From Phycisphaerales bacterium (GTDB lineage: Bacteria > Planctomycetota > Phycisphaerae > UBA1845): a DNA stretch of 64,000 nucleotides. Below are positions 1 to 8,186 of this stretch, one piece after another. Position 1 is the first letter of the stretch, and each line of letters begins with the position of its first letter. The translations under genes were made by a program, and so were the position numbers. The notes beneath the pieces are model-generated. The model saw only the letters and a program-made list of their open reading frames with translations, was not told the DNA's origin and ran no database searches. Location of the stretch: assembly GCA_020639115.1 (NCBI GenBank), contig JACKHG010000005.1, forward strand, positions 124,001 to 188,000, given 5' to 3'.

Positions 1-117
1 TGTCACGAAGGACAATGGCTCGTGACGATTTATGGGCTACCGGCACGTCCTGGTGGCCACGTACTCGTCATCGTAGGTGTGTCCGGAGAAGTGTTGGGCA
101 TCGACGAGGGCCGGTGA
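1..117 (+). CDS. C-terminal end of an unidentified protein (cut by window edge)
   Basis: An open frame runs from base 1 to a TGA at 115-117 and encodes 38 residues ending in GEVLGIDEGR. It contains an ordered run PARPGGHVLVIVGVSGEV that looks like beta strands of a folded protein and not like out-of-frame noise. No start codon lies inside the window, so this is only the tail of a gene that starts upstream. I do not recognise the family. The next gene begins after about 290 bases of repeat-rich sequence, so the two need not be co-transcribed. Confidence 0.4.
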   Translation, partial: CHEGQWLVTIYGLPARPGGHVLVIVGVSGEVLGIDEGR

Positions 118-170
118 ATGACGGTACGTCTGGGAGCCCAACCGCAACGTCCACTCGCGGATAGAGCAGA

Positions 171-380
171 CGTCCAGAGTCGTTCTGTGACTTCAAGTGG
201 GTTGCGCGGAGGAGGCGCAAGGAAGCGCAACACGGTGAGAGCGATTCCTGACCCTTGTGATCTTCGCATTGTCCAGGCGGTCGAAGGGGTCGGGAGTCGT
301 TTGTTGACTTCAATCCGTTGCCCGGAGGCGACACGAGGATGTGCAACGCCGCGAGAGCGACTCGCGTCACCCTTGATTGC
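171..380. repeat. Two adjacent copies of a REP-like imperfect inverted repeat
   Basis: Copy one (about 171-260) and copy two (about 283-380) share a head of the form GGGAGTCGTT, then GACTTCAA, a (G)TTGC-CGGAGG core, and a tail with GAGAGCGA and a GACCC or CACCC end followed by TTG. The head GGGTCGGGAGTCG pairs imperfectly with the reverse complement of the tail GCGACTCGCGTCACCC, so each copy could fold as a long hairpin. A further degenerate copy lies at 805-890. The layout resembles bacterial REP elements; no REP transposase is seen in this window. Confidence 0.6.
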
Positions 381-409
381 CTCGCTGAGGAGCGGTTCGT
401 TTGGTCACG

Positions 410-769
410 ATGGAGACGTCGCCTGCAAACAGGCTGTTGAGATTAACGGTAATCATGAGGAGCAAGGGCTTCAGTCGCTGGACGATGCTGCACCTGATCG
501 GTGTGTCCGTTACGCTTGTCGCGGGCTTCCTCTGGTTGACGTTGCCAGAGGGGATTGGAGGGACTACGGCGCCGCGGTACCGACTGATTGTAACACTGTG
601 CGCTGCAATCGGCGGAGCCATGTTGGCACTTTACGCATGGCGACGTGTTCGCGACCGGCTGGCGGGGCAATGCTGGAATTGCGGATACTGCTTGAAGGGA
701 AACACGAGCGGCGTTTGTCCGGAGTGCGGTAGGCCGACAACGCCTGGGTCGAGCAAAGTTAACTCTTGA
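410..769 (+). CDS. Small two-pass membrane protein with C-terminal zinc ribbon
   Basis: About 119 residues. Two hydrophobic segments (roughly residues 30-47 and 60-80) are followed by a basic linker and a C-terminal zinc ribbon, CWNCGYCLKGNTSGVCPECG, whose four ligands are in two CxxC knuckles. This ribbon type recurs in Planctomycetota membrane proteins of unknown function; three other genes in this window carry it (24.0, 30.8 and 32.8 kb). ATG 410 is chosen over TTG 401 and ATG 455, but none has a convincing ribosome binding site. Function is unknown. Its resemblance in layout to the 111-residue protein at 32.8 kb, which follows an Rhs tail, is the only functional hint. Confidence 0.65.
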   Translation: METSPANRLLRLTVIMRSKGFSRWTMLHLIGVSVTLVAGFLWLTLPEGIGGTTAPRYRLIVTLCAAIGGAMLALYAWRRVRDRLAGQCWNCGYCLKGNTSGVCPECGRPTTPGSSKVNS

Positions 770-1088
770 GGAGTCGGCAGGGAGGAGGACGTGAAAAGAG
801 AAAGAGCGCCGGGAGTCGTTCTTGAGACTTCAATTGATCCGCCGGAGGCGTCGCAACGACGCGCAGTGCGTGAATACGTCTCCCGACGCCTTCGATCTGT
901 CGTCGCCCGGGGGAAAGCAAAGGGAAAGCAAAGGGGCCGGGAAAGCAAAGGGGTCGGAAAGCAAAGGGGTCGGGAGTCGTTATTGCGTTATACCAAGGGA
1001 AAGCAAAGGGGTCGGGAGTCGTTATTGCGTTATACCAACGGTCAATAAGGGGGCATACCAGGGAACTGCCTGCGCCGCGTGAGGGACA
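770..1088. other. Repeat-rich intergenic region
   Basis: No convincing gene. It holds a degenerate REP-like copy at about 805-890 (GGGAGTCGTT then GACTTCAATT and CGGAGGCGTCGC) and the 41-base direct repeat at 956-1038. Both open frames that cross it are made of translated repeat (KGKQRGRES) and are not credible proteins. Confidence 0.6.
956..1038 (+). repeat. Tandem 41-base repeat, two exact copies
   Basis: The unit beginning GGAAAGCAAAGGGGTCGGGA and ending TTGCGTTATACCAA occurs at 956-996 and again at 998-1038, with period 42. Partial units (GGGAAAGCAAAGG) precede it from about 911. The unit carries the GGGGTCGGGAGTCGTT head of the REP-like family seen at 171-380, so this is a local amplification of one end of that element. 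Confidence 0.85.
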
Positions 1089-2696
1089 CTACTCCACGGC
1101 AACGTGACTACCCTTTTCGGCCACCGATCTGCGCATGAGCAGGACAAGCAACACCAGCACGATGGCCAGGGCGCCACAAATCCAGAAGACGTCGAAAAAC
1201 GCCAGGGACGACGACTGCTGGGCGCGCAATCCCGCTATCGCTTCCAGGGTCATCTGCCGCGCTGCGACCGGGTCGCCGGTCTGGCCATAAAACACGGAAC
1301 TGCCCTGGTGGAGTGCGTTCTGCACCTGGGCGTTTAGCACGCCAAGGTGCTCGCCGAGACGGAGCGTGTGAAACTGCTCGCGGCGTTCGTGAATGGTCTG
1401 GGCCATCGAGGTGCCGACGCTGCCGCCCTCGTTGCGCAGCAGCGCGAGGAGGCCGACAGCCGCACCCCGGAGCCTTGGCGGGATGTAGAGAAACGCAGCC
1501 ACGTTGAGCGGCGCGAAGATCATGGACAAACCGGCGATCAGCACGACGCGCGGCCAGACGAAGTTCCAGGGACCAACCTGGAGATTGAGATAGGCCATCC
1601 AGAGGTTGCCGACTGCCAGAGTCAGCAGGCCCGCCGCCATCAGGTAACGCGCATCGACGCCCCGTCCAAGAAGGACCCCGACGATGAGCAACATGATGAT
1701 GGCGCCGATACCGGCAGGCGAAAGGACCAGGCCGGAGGTGGTCGCGTCGTAGCGGAAGAGAGTTTGGAGCAGCGCAGGCAGACTCACGGTGTTGGCGTAG
1801 AGGACTGCAAAGGCGCAGAAAATGATGATGCAGCAGGAGCGGAAATTCCGATCGAGCAGCGTGCGGAAATTGATCAGCGGGTTCTCATAGCGCAACTCGC
1901 GGCGGATCAGGAGTCCCGTGCAGATCATAAAAATCCCGAGCAGCGCGTGAATGCGCCAGAATGGATCGCCGAGCCAATCCCATTCCTGGCCCTTGCTGAG
2001 CATGATTTCCCAGCAGACCATGGCCGCGCTCAGGAGGCACAGGCCGACGGTGTCGAAGGGCATTGCCGACTTACGCAACTGTTCGCGTTCAGCCCGGAGG
2101 TACTCGGGATCGTGGACGACCATATTGCACGTCCACAGGGCGAACAGGCCGATGGGCACGTTCAGGTAGAAGATCCAGCGCCAGCCGTAATTGTCGGTGA
2201 CGTATCCGCCCAGCGTCGGACCAAACACCGGGGCGAGCAGCGCAGCGATGCCGAAGACCGTCATGGCGGCGCCCTGCTTCTCACGCGGAAACGTGTCGAG
2301 GAGAACGCCCTGGCTGGACGGCTGCAAGCCGCCTCCAGCGAGACCTTGGAGCACCCGCGCGGCGATGAGCATTTCCAGATGGGTGGCCATGCCGCAGAGC
2401 GCGGAGGCGAGCGTGAAGACGGCGATCGAGAGCAAAAAATAGTTGCGGCGGCCGATGCGCGTCGCGAGCCAGCCGGAAATGGGAAGGACGATGGCGTTGG
2501 CTGCGAGGTAGCTGGTGATAACCCATTCGCTGTCGCTGAAGGGCGCGGAGAGTCCGCCCGCGATGTAGCGCAGCGCGACGTTGGCGATCGTGGTGTCGAG
2601 CACCTCCATGAAGGTGGGGATCACCACGGCGGCTGCGATGAGCCATGGACCGGTGGATCGACGCTCGAGCGGCAGATCGGCGGTCAGCGTGGTCAT
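1089..2696 (-). CDS. emrB: DHA2-family MFS drug:H+ antiporter, EmrB/QacA type
   Basis: 535 residues, the usual length for 14-helix EmrB-type exporters of the inner membrane, which move hydrophobic drugs out using the proton gradient. Visible family signatures are the first helix with LDTTIANVAL, the loop 2-3 motif A region TRIGRRNYF at about residues 80-90, and WRWIFYLNVPIG at about 170-181. The start ATG (2694-2696) overlaps the TGA of the upstream emrA-like gene by four bases (ATGA), so the two are translationally coupled and form the classical membrane-fusion-protein plus permease pair. No tolC-like outer-membrane gene or local regulator is seen in the neighbourhood. Substrate cannot be told from sequence. 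Confidence 0.93.
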   Translation of the reverse strand: MTTLTADLPLERRSTGPWLIAAAVVIPTFMEVLDTTIANVALRYIAGGLSAPFSDSEWVITSYLAANAIVLPISGWLATRIGRRNYFLLSIAVFTLASALCGMATHLEMLIAARVLQGLAGGGLQPSSQGVLLDTFPREKQGAAMTVFGIAALLAPVFGPTLGGYVTDNYGWRWIFYLNVPIGLFALWTCNMVVHDPEYLRAEREQLRKSAMPFDTVGLCLLSAAMVCWEIMLSKGQEWDWLGDPFWRIHALLGIFMICTGLLIRRELRYENPLINFRTLLDRNFRSCCIIIFCAFAVLYANTVSLPALLQTLFRYDATTSGLVLSPAGIGAIIMLLIVGVLLGRGVDARYLMAAGLLTLAVGNLWMAYLNLQVGPWNFVWPRVVLIAGLSMIFAPLNVAAFLYIPPRLRGAAVGLLALLRNEGGSVGTSMAQTIHERREQFHTLRLGEHLGVLNAQVQNALHQGSSVFYGQTGDPVAARQMTLEAIAGLRAQQSSSLAFFDVFWICGALAIVLVLLVLLMRRSVAEKGSHVAVE

Positions 2697-4198
2697 GGAT
2701 GAACCCCGACCGACGACTTGTTCGAGGCAGCGCCTGATGCGGCCGCCACTTGGGTCAGGAAAGGCTGCAAGACGTGGCCGGCGCCCTTCCCGGTCGGCTC
2801 CTGATCAAGACGAACGACCGGGGTGACCGACAAGCCGACGAAGAGAGGCCATTTCTCAGGATCGTAATCGAGCAGATCGATGCGGACCGGAAGGCGCTGA
2901 ACGACTTTGACGAAATTGCCGGTGGCGTTCTCGGCGGGCAGCAGAGCGAGGGTGGAGCCGGTGCCCATGGTAAAGCCCGAGACCCGACCCTTGAATGCGT
3001 GTTTGCTGCCGTACATGTCGACTTCGATGTCCACCGGCTGGCCGATGCGGAGGCGCGCCAACTGGGTTTCCTTGAAGTTGGCGTCGACCCAGATCTCGTT
3101 CAACGAACGGACCGCCATCAAGGACTGGCCGGCGACGACGTTGTTTCCGGGGTTGACGGATCGACGCGTGACGACGCCGTCAATCGCACTGATGACGCCG
3201 CAGTAGCGACGGTCGAGTTGGGCCTGGTCAAGTTTGCGCTGCGCCTCGGCCAGGGCCGCTTCGGCCTGTCTGATCTCGGGCGCGTTCTCCAGAAGAGCGG
3301 CAAAAATGTTGTTGATGTCACCCTTGGGATCGCGTTTGTAGAAGTCGGCGAGCATCTCCTTGGGCGTCTTGTCGAAGGAGTCCGAGACCCCGAGTTGAGC
3401 CGCCGCTTGGATCAGGTTTGCCTGTGCCTCGCGAACGGCTGAGAAGGTCTGGTCGATGTCCGGCGGCACCGTGGTCAGCGCTTCGCCGTCCTCGGGTTGG
3501 GGCAGCAGGCCGAGAGAGACGCGGATCTGGTGCACCTGTTCGAGGGTTTCGTCGACCTGCGCCTGGGCCACGTGGAGGGCTTCGACGCGATCGTCGAATT
3601 CCTGCTTGGCGGCTTCATGGGTCTTGTAGAGCGCGGACACTCGGTCGTACTGATTCTGAGCGTTGACCAGCGTTGCATTTCGCGCTGCAAGCGTCGCGGC
3701 CTTCGATTTCAGCTCCGCGACCTGATTGTTGACGTCTTCGATGGCGCGCTGCAGACCAAAACGCAGGCTGCGGGCGTGCGCTTCGATACCTCTGACGTCG
3801 GCGCGGCGCGCGACGAGGTTCGCCCGCGCGGCATCGACCGCGGCCTGGGCGATGTGTACCTGCACATCAAACGGCTCGGGGTCCAGTTGCACGAGCAGAT
3901 CGCCCTTGTGCACGCGATTGTTGTCCTCGACGAGCACCTTGGCGACCTGGCCGGAAACACGCGGGGCGACGAAGGTGACGTGGCTGTTGACGTAGGCATC
4001 GTCGGTGGAAACCGTGCGTGTCGCTTCGATGATCCGAGGCACGCCGAACCAGAGGGCGACCGCAAGCACGAGGAGCAGAATCACGCGTTTGAAGAAGGGA
4101 CGGTAATGGGATCGCGGTGGGGACGTGGCTGGACCGGATCGATCGGACGGCCCGGACTCCCTTGTTCCGGAAACGGTCGGACTTTTTTCGTCTTCCAT
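2693..4198 (-). CDS. emrA: HlyD/EmrA-family membrane fusion protein
   Basis: About 501 residues from the ATG at 4198, which has GGAGG seven bases upstream; the open frame continues to 4222 but without such a site. A proline/serine-rich cytoplasmic stretch is followed by one membrane segment (RVILLLVLAVALWFGV, about residues 40-56), then the biotinyl-lipoyl-like half (VDTDDAYVN-type start, here STDDAYVNSHVTFVAPRVSG), a long alpha-helical hairpin, and the second lipoyl half with IDGVVTRRSVNPGN. This is the standard EmrA layout: it links the EmrB permease to an outer-membrane channel. The coiled-coil hairpin is somewhat longer than in E. coli EmrA (390 residues), which explains the extra length. 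Confidence 0.92.
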   Translation of the reverse strand: MEDEKSPTVSGTRESGPSDRSGPATSPPRSHYRPFFKRVILLLVLAVALWFGVPRIIEATRTVSTDDAYVNSHVTFVAPRVSGQVAKVLVEDNNRVHKGDLLVQLDPEPFDVQVHIAQAAVDAARANLVARRADVRGIEAHARSLRFGLQRAIEDVNNQVAELKSKAATLAARNATLVNAQNQYDRVSALYKTHEAAKQEFDDRVEALHVAQAQVDETLEQVHQIRVSLGLLPQPEDGEALTTVPPDIDQTFSAVREAQANLIQAAAQLGVSDSFDKTPKEMLADFYKRDPKGDINNIFAALLENAPEIRQAEAALAEAQRKLDQAQLDRRYCGVISAIDGVVTRRSVNPGNNVVAGQSLMAVRSLNEIWVDANFKETQLARLRIGQPVDIEVDMYGSKHAFKGRVSGFTMGTGSTLALLPAENATGNFVKVVQRLPVRIDLLDYDPEKWPLFVGLSVTPVVRLDQEPTGKGAGHVLQPFLTQVAAASGAASNKSSVGVHP

Positions 4199-4222
4199 TC
4201 GAATGCCTCCGGCGCAACGCAA

Positions 4223-4901
4223 CGCTTGTGTTCGGGGTGGGGAGCGCTAAGCGCGTCTGCCTGGCGACCCGGTGCCAGACGATGCCGGGATGGATGATAG
4301 TCGGCCCCGCGTTTCCGACCCGTCGGTCTGCGACCCAATCGGGCGCCTCAGTCGAATCGGGCATGGGCGGCGCACGCACGGATTGCTGACCTGCCCCCGA
4401 AACCGGCACCACGACCTACGCGAGTCTGCCACACCGGCTGCCGGGGGGAGGAGCGCAGCGAGGCAGCCCGGGCGGAACAGGGGGGCGTCGACAGGAAAGG
4501 CGGGTTGGAAAGCGGTCGGAGGGACAGCAGTCGAGAATCGTCTTTGACTTCAGGAAGCGAAACGGGGCAGCGGCTAATTTTCCAGAGGAGGGAGTACGCC
4601 GTCGGGACTTTGGCAAGACGCATCCCGGCAGCGGCTTTGCCCCAGGGCTTCGCGCCCCGCGCTCTGATCGGCACACCCGCCGCAGCACCACCCGCAAGCG
4701 CGACACCGGCGCCGCACCATCACCGCCCGTGAACTCCCCGCCCGTCACTCCGGCAGGGCCCATTCATCATTCCGCATTCCGCATTCATCATTCATCATCC
4801 CCCCTCCCTCCCCTTGCCCCCGGGCCCGCTCGCCTCTACCCTTCATCCGCACCGTCGGGCGTGCCGGAACAATACTGGACGACAACCTTCAGACTGCGGA
4901 G
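4223..4901. other. Intergenic region with degenerate repeat copies
   Basis: No supported gene in 679 bases; the open frames here are short and compositionally random. It separates the leftward emrAB operon from the rightward beta-propeller gene, so promoters for both should lie here, but I could not identify a clear -35/-10 pair. It holds a degenerate piece of the REP-like family (AATCGTCTTTGACTTCAGG, about 4527-4556) and the TTCATCATTC tandem repeat at 4761-4800. Confidence 0.55.
4761..4800 (+). repeat. Short tandem repeat, TTCATCATTC family, copy 1
   Basis: Alternating CATTCATCATTC and CATTCCGCATTC units, preceded by GGCAGGGCC. The same arrangement recurs at 11428-11467 and 21729-21763, in each case in intergenic DNA and after a similar GC-rich lead. 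Confidence 0.85.
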
Positions 4902-6152
4902 ATGACCATGCACTCGCTGCGGAACCGCTGCATCGTGACCACGGCCCTCGCCAGCGCCCTCACAGCCACCCTGACCCTCACCCTCGCCGCCGCACCGGCC
5001 GCCGCCGACTGGCCCAACTTCCGCGGACCCGAGTACGACGGCATCCGCCACGACGCCAACATCCAGCAACAATGGGATAAACCCATCCCCCTCGTCTGGG
5101 ATCGCGAAATCGGCTCCGCCTTCAGCTCCTTCGCCGTCGTCGGCGACCGCCTTTACACCTGCGGCACGAAGGACAAGCACCAGGTGCTCGTCTGCCTCAA
5201 CGCCGCAACCGGCGCCGTCATCTGGGAAAACCCATTCGGACCCGAGTACCGCGACGAACACGGCGACGGCGCCCGCGCCACCCCCACCGTCGCCGACGGA
5301 CGCGTCTACATCCTCGGCGCCCACGGCCGCCTGCTCTGCGCCGACGCCGCCACCGGCAAGGACGTCTGGAGCAAGCAGTTCAACCACGTCCCCCAGTGGG
5401 GCTACAGCGGCTCCGTCCTCGTCGAGGGCGACCTCGCCATCAGCACCGCCGGCAACGAACAGGGCACCCTCGTCGCCTTCGACCGCCGCACCGGCGAAAA
5501 ACGCTGGCAGTGCGGCGAGGACCCGCCCGGCTACGCCACCCCCTACCCCTTCACCTTCAACAACCACCGCTACGTCGTTGGCTTTTCCGGTAACTCCGCC
5601 ATCATCGCCGACCTCGCCACCGGCGCCCTCGCCTGGCGCCAGGAGTGGAAGACGTCCTGGGACGTCAACGCAGCCGCCCCCATTTTCCACGACGGCTACC
5701 TCTTCCTCACCTCCGGCTACCACACCGGCTGCGGACTGTACAAGCTCTCGACCTCCGGCGACGGCCTCGCCGCCGAGGAGATTTGGAAAAGCCAGGTGCT
5801 GCTCAACAAGTTCCAGTCGTGCATCCTCCACGACGGGGCCCTCTACGCCAGCGACCAGAAGTCGCTCGTCTGCGTCGACTTCCTCACCGGCAAGGAACAC
5901 TGGCGCATCCGCCGCATGCCGGACGCCAGCCCCGAAAACGGCACGCTCGTCCTCGCCGACGGCGCCCTCATCATGCTCACCGAGGACGGCCACCTGCTCA
6001 TCGCCCCCGCCTCGACCGCGGGCTTCGAACCGGTGACCTCTGCGGAGATCCTCTCCGGCCGCTGCTGGACCGTCCCCGTCCTCGACGCCGGCCGCCTCTA
6101 CGCCCGCAACCTCGAACGCATGGCCTGCTTCAAGTTGAGCGCGGGAGAGTGA
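4902..6152 (+). CDS. Secreted PQQ-like beta-propeller repeat protein
   Basis: 416 residues. A signal peptide (basic start, long Ala/Thr/Leu-rich core, cleavage near AAPAAA-DW, about residue 37) is followed by repeated propeller blades, each with a D-x-x-TG-x-x-x-W pattern: LNAATGAVIW, ADAATGKDVW, FDRRTGEKRW, ADLATGALAW, VDFLTGKEHW. This is the PQQ-binding-like (BamB-type) repeat; such proteins are abundant in Planctomycetota, and most bind no PQQ. There is no heme or lipobox motif, so it is predicted periplasmic or surface-exposed and acts as a binding scaffold, with unknown partner. A second ATG at 4908 is an alternative start. Confidence 0.88.
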   Translation: MTMHSLRNRCIVTTALASALTATLTLTLAAAPAAADWPNFRGPEYDGIRHDANIQQQWDKPIPLVWDREIGSAFSSFAVVGDRLYTCGTKDKHQVLVCLNAATGAVIWENPFGPEYRDEHGDGARATPTVADGRVYILGAHGRLLCADAATGKDVWSKQFNHVPQWGYSGSVLVEGDLAISTAGNEQGTLVAFDRRTGEKRWQCGEDPPGYATPYPFTFNNHRYVVGFSGNSAIIADLATGALAWRQEWKTSWDVNAAAPIFHDGYLFLTSGYHTGCGLYKLSTSGDGLAAEEIWKSQVLLNKFQSCILHDGALYASDQKSLVCVDFLTGKEHWRIRRMPDASPENGTLVLADGALIMLTEDGHLLIAPASTAGFEPVTSAEILSGRCWTVPVLDAGRLYARNLERMACFKLSAGE

Positions 6153-6210
6153 GAAGGTGAGAAAGTGGAAAAGTGAAAAAGTGAGAAAGTGAGAAAGTGG
6201 GAACGTAAGC
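6153..6210 (+). repeat. Short tandem repeat, GTGAGAAA family, copy 1
   Basis: Immediately after the stop of the beta-propeller gene come about six variants of the octamer GTGAGAAA (GTGGAAAA, GTGAAAAA and others). The complementary form TTTCTCAC recurs at 14911-14951 and 16664-16692, also shortly after gene ends. Confidence 0.85.
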
Positions 6211-6431
6211 AGGCGGGTACGGCGGCGCTACCGCAAACAGCGTCTGAGGGCTCCAAACGTGAGCGTGTAACCGCTGCGTGACCACGCTGGGGGCCGGCTT
6301 ATCAGGCGCGTTACTCCCTTGCCGCGGCCGCCTGCGCCGTCCTATCATCAGCACTCGGGATTGACTGCATCCCGGACCCGCGCCTCCATCGTATTCGGGC
6401 GTCAGCGGTCCGGCGGGGCCGGGGAACAACC

Positions 6432-7958
6432 ATGGGAACAATCCGATTCGTACGGCGCGCCGTGATCGCGGCCGCCATTGTCGCATCGCTCGCGGTTCAG
6501 TCCGTCCGCGCCGACATCAGCGAAAACCAGGTGCTCGTCGTCTACAACTCCGCGTCCGCCGACGGTACCGCCCTGCGCACGGCCTACCTCGCCGCCCATC
6601 CCGGCATCCCCACGACCAACATCCTCGACCTCAACGACGCCTCCCTGCTCGTCCCCGACCTCACCTACGCCAACTTCGTCAGCAAGCTGCGCACGCCGAT
6701 CCGCAACCACCTGAACGCAACCGGCACGGCCCAAAGCATCGTCGCCATCGCGCTGCTCCGCCCCATCCCCCACCGCATCCAGGACACCGACAACCCCACG
6801 GTCGGCGATGCACCCTCCGCCGCCGTCAACGAACTCAGCGCCGGCGACGCCACCTACGCGTCCGTCGACACCGAACTCGCCCTCCTCTGGCAGAATCTCG
6901 ACACCGGCGAGGCCGGCGGAACCATGGACAGCCTCTCCGACAATATGATCGTTAACCCCTACCACACCAGCACCGTCGGCATCGACGCTTTCTCCCGCGC
7001 CAACATCACCACCGCCAAGACCTTCGCCAACCTCGGCAACGCCGCGTGGGGACTCGCCGGCTCCGGCGCTGCCCGCCTCACCGCCGGCGATATCTACCTC
7101 GTCTGCCGCGTCGACGGCACCAACCTCATCGACGCCGAGGCCCTCATCGACCGCGCCGCCGACAACCGCGTCGATCGCCGCCACGCGCGCATCCTCCTCG
7201 ACGAGTACGACCTCGCCGTCCGCGCCGACCTCGACGACGACCCGCTCTTCGCCTCGAACGACCCCTTCCTCGCCGGCGACGACTACGAGGACACCCGCGA
7301 CCTGCTCACCGCCGCCGGCTGGGACGTCCGCTACGACGACACCTTCAACTTCATCTCCTCCGCCGAAGAGACCCACCCGCTCATCGCCTATACCTCCTAT
7401 GGAGAAAACCACGACGTGGGCGGCGCCGGCGAGGATCCCCCCGGCGTGGGTAGCTACATCAACGGCTTCAACTTCCTGCCCGGCGCCATCTTCAGCTCCC
7501 TCGAGTCCTTCAACGGCCGCGCCCTCAACGGACTCGGCACCGCCGCCGGCCAGGAACAGGCGGCTGACTTCATCACCGCCGGCGGCACCTTCGCAGCCGG
7601 GAACGTCTACGAACCCTTCAGCTTCAGCATCCCCGACAGCGAATTCCTCATTGGCAATATGCTCGTCGACCACCAGACCTTCGCCGAGGCCGCCTACGCC
7701 AGCTTCCCCGCGCTGAGCTGGCAACAGATCGCCATCGGCGACCCCCTCGGACGCGTCAACCTCCTCGGCGATCTCGACGACGACGGCGACATCGACGCCA
7801 CCGACACCGCCACCCTCCTCGATTGCCTCGCCGGCCCTGGGGTACTCACCCCACCCACCAGTTGCAGCACGACTGACTTCGCCCGCGCCGACCTCGACGC
7901 CGACGGCGACGTCGACCTGGCCGACTTTTCAATCTACCAGCCCCTGTACGGCGGTTGA
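6432..7958 (+). CDS. TIGR03790 family protein with C-terminal dockerin-type repeats
   Basis: 508 residues. N-terminal signal peptide (about residues 1-27), then a domain starting ENQVLVVYNSASADG that matches the TIGR03790 family of exported proteins, whose role is unknown. Residues about 445-508 form two dockerin-like calcium loops, LDDDGDIDATD and LDADGDVDLAD, each followed by a short helix. In Planctomycetota such dockerin-like ends are found on many secreted proteins and are thought to serve in cell-surface attachment or sorting; a cohesin partner is not seen here. The ATG at 6432 follows a GGGGAACAACC stretch with only a weak Shine-Dalgarno match. Confidence 0.87.
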   Translation: MGTIRFVRRAVIAAAIVASLAVQSVRADISENQVLVVYNSASADGTALRTAYLAAHPGIPTTNILDLNDASLLVPDLTYANFVSKLRTPIRNHLNATGTAQSIVAIALLRPIPHRIQDTDNPTVGDAPSAAVNELSAGDATYASVDTELALLWQNLDTGEAGGTMDSLSDNMIVNPYHTSTVGIDAFSRANITTAKTFANLGNAAWGLAGSGAARLTAGDIYLVCRVDGTNLIDAEALIDRAADNRVDRRHARILLDEYDLAVRADLDDDPLFASNDPFLAGDDYEDTRDLLTAAGWDVRYDDTFNFISSAEETHPLIAYTSYGENHDVGGAGEDPPGVGSYINGFNFLPGAIFSSLESFNGRALNGLGTAAGQEQAADFITAGGTFAAGNVYEPFSFSIPDSEFLIGNMLVDHQTFAEAAYASFPALSWQQIAIGDPLGRVNLLGDLDDDGDIDATDTATLLDCLAGPGVLTPPTSCSTTDFARADLDADGDVDLADFSIYQPLYGG

Positions 7959-8186
7959 TTTACCTGCCCCTCATACCTTCACCACGACTTGACCCCCACG
8001 CCAGCTTCCCCGCGTTCTGGGCGGCTGCGCAACAGCCCCCAAGTAGCGTTTGATCGCAGTGCCGCAGCACCTAACATGGCAGTTGAGCCATGCGTCAACC
8101 CGATACGATCGCGCCGTAGGTATTGCCGATGTTAAGTAAGCGGGCGAAACAGTAGTTCCGGGCCAAAAAGCGGAGTTCCACCTGTC

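Noticed and set aside
956..1038. Possible CRISPR-like repeat
   Set aside because: The 41-base units are directly adjacent with one base between them and no spacers, and there are no cas genes. It is a tandem duplication of a REP-like end.
791..1082. Two small frames with KGKQRGRES repeats
   Set aside because: They are translations of the DNA repeat at 911-1038 and lack a ribosome binding site.
1347..2702. 451-codon open frame on the plus strand opposite emrB
   Set aside because: Antisense shadow: Glu/Arg/His-rich, no domains, while the minus strand has a complete 14-helix transporter.
4838..5993. 385-codon minus-strand frame over the beta-propeller gene
   Set aside because: Val/Gly/Ala/Glu-rich antisense shadow; the plus strand has a signal peptide and repeated propeller motifs.
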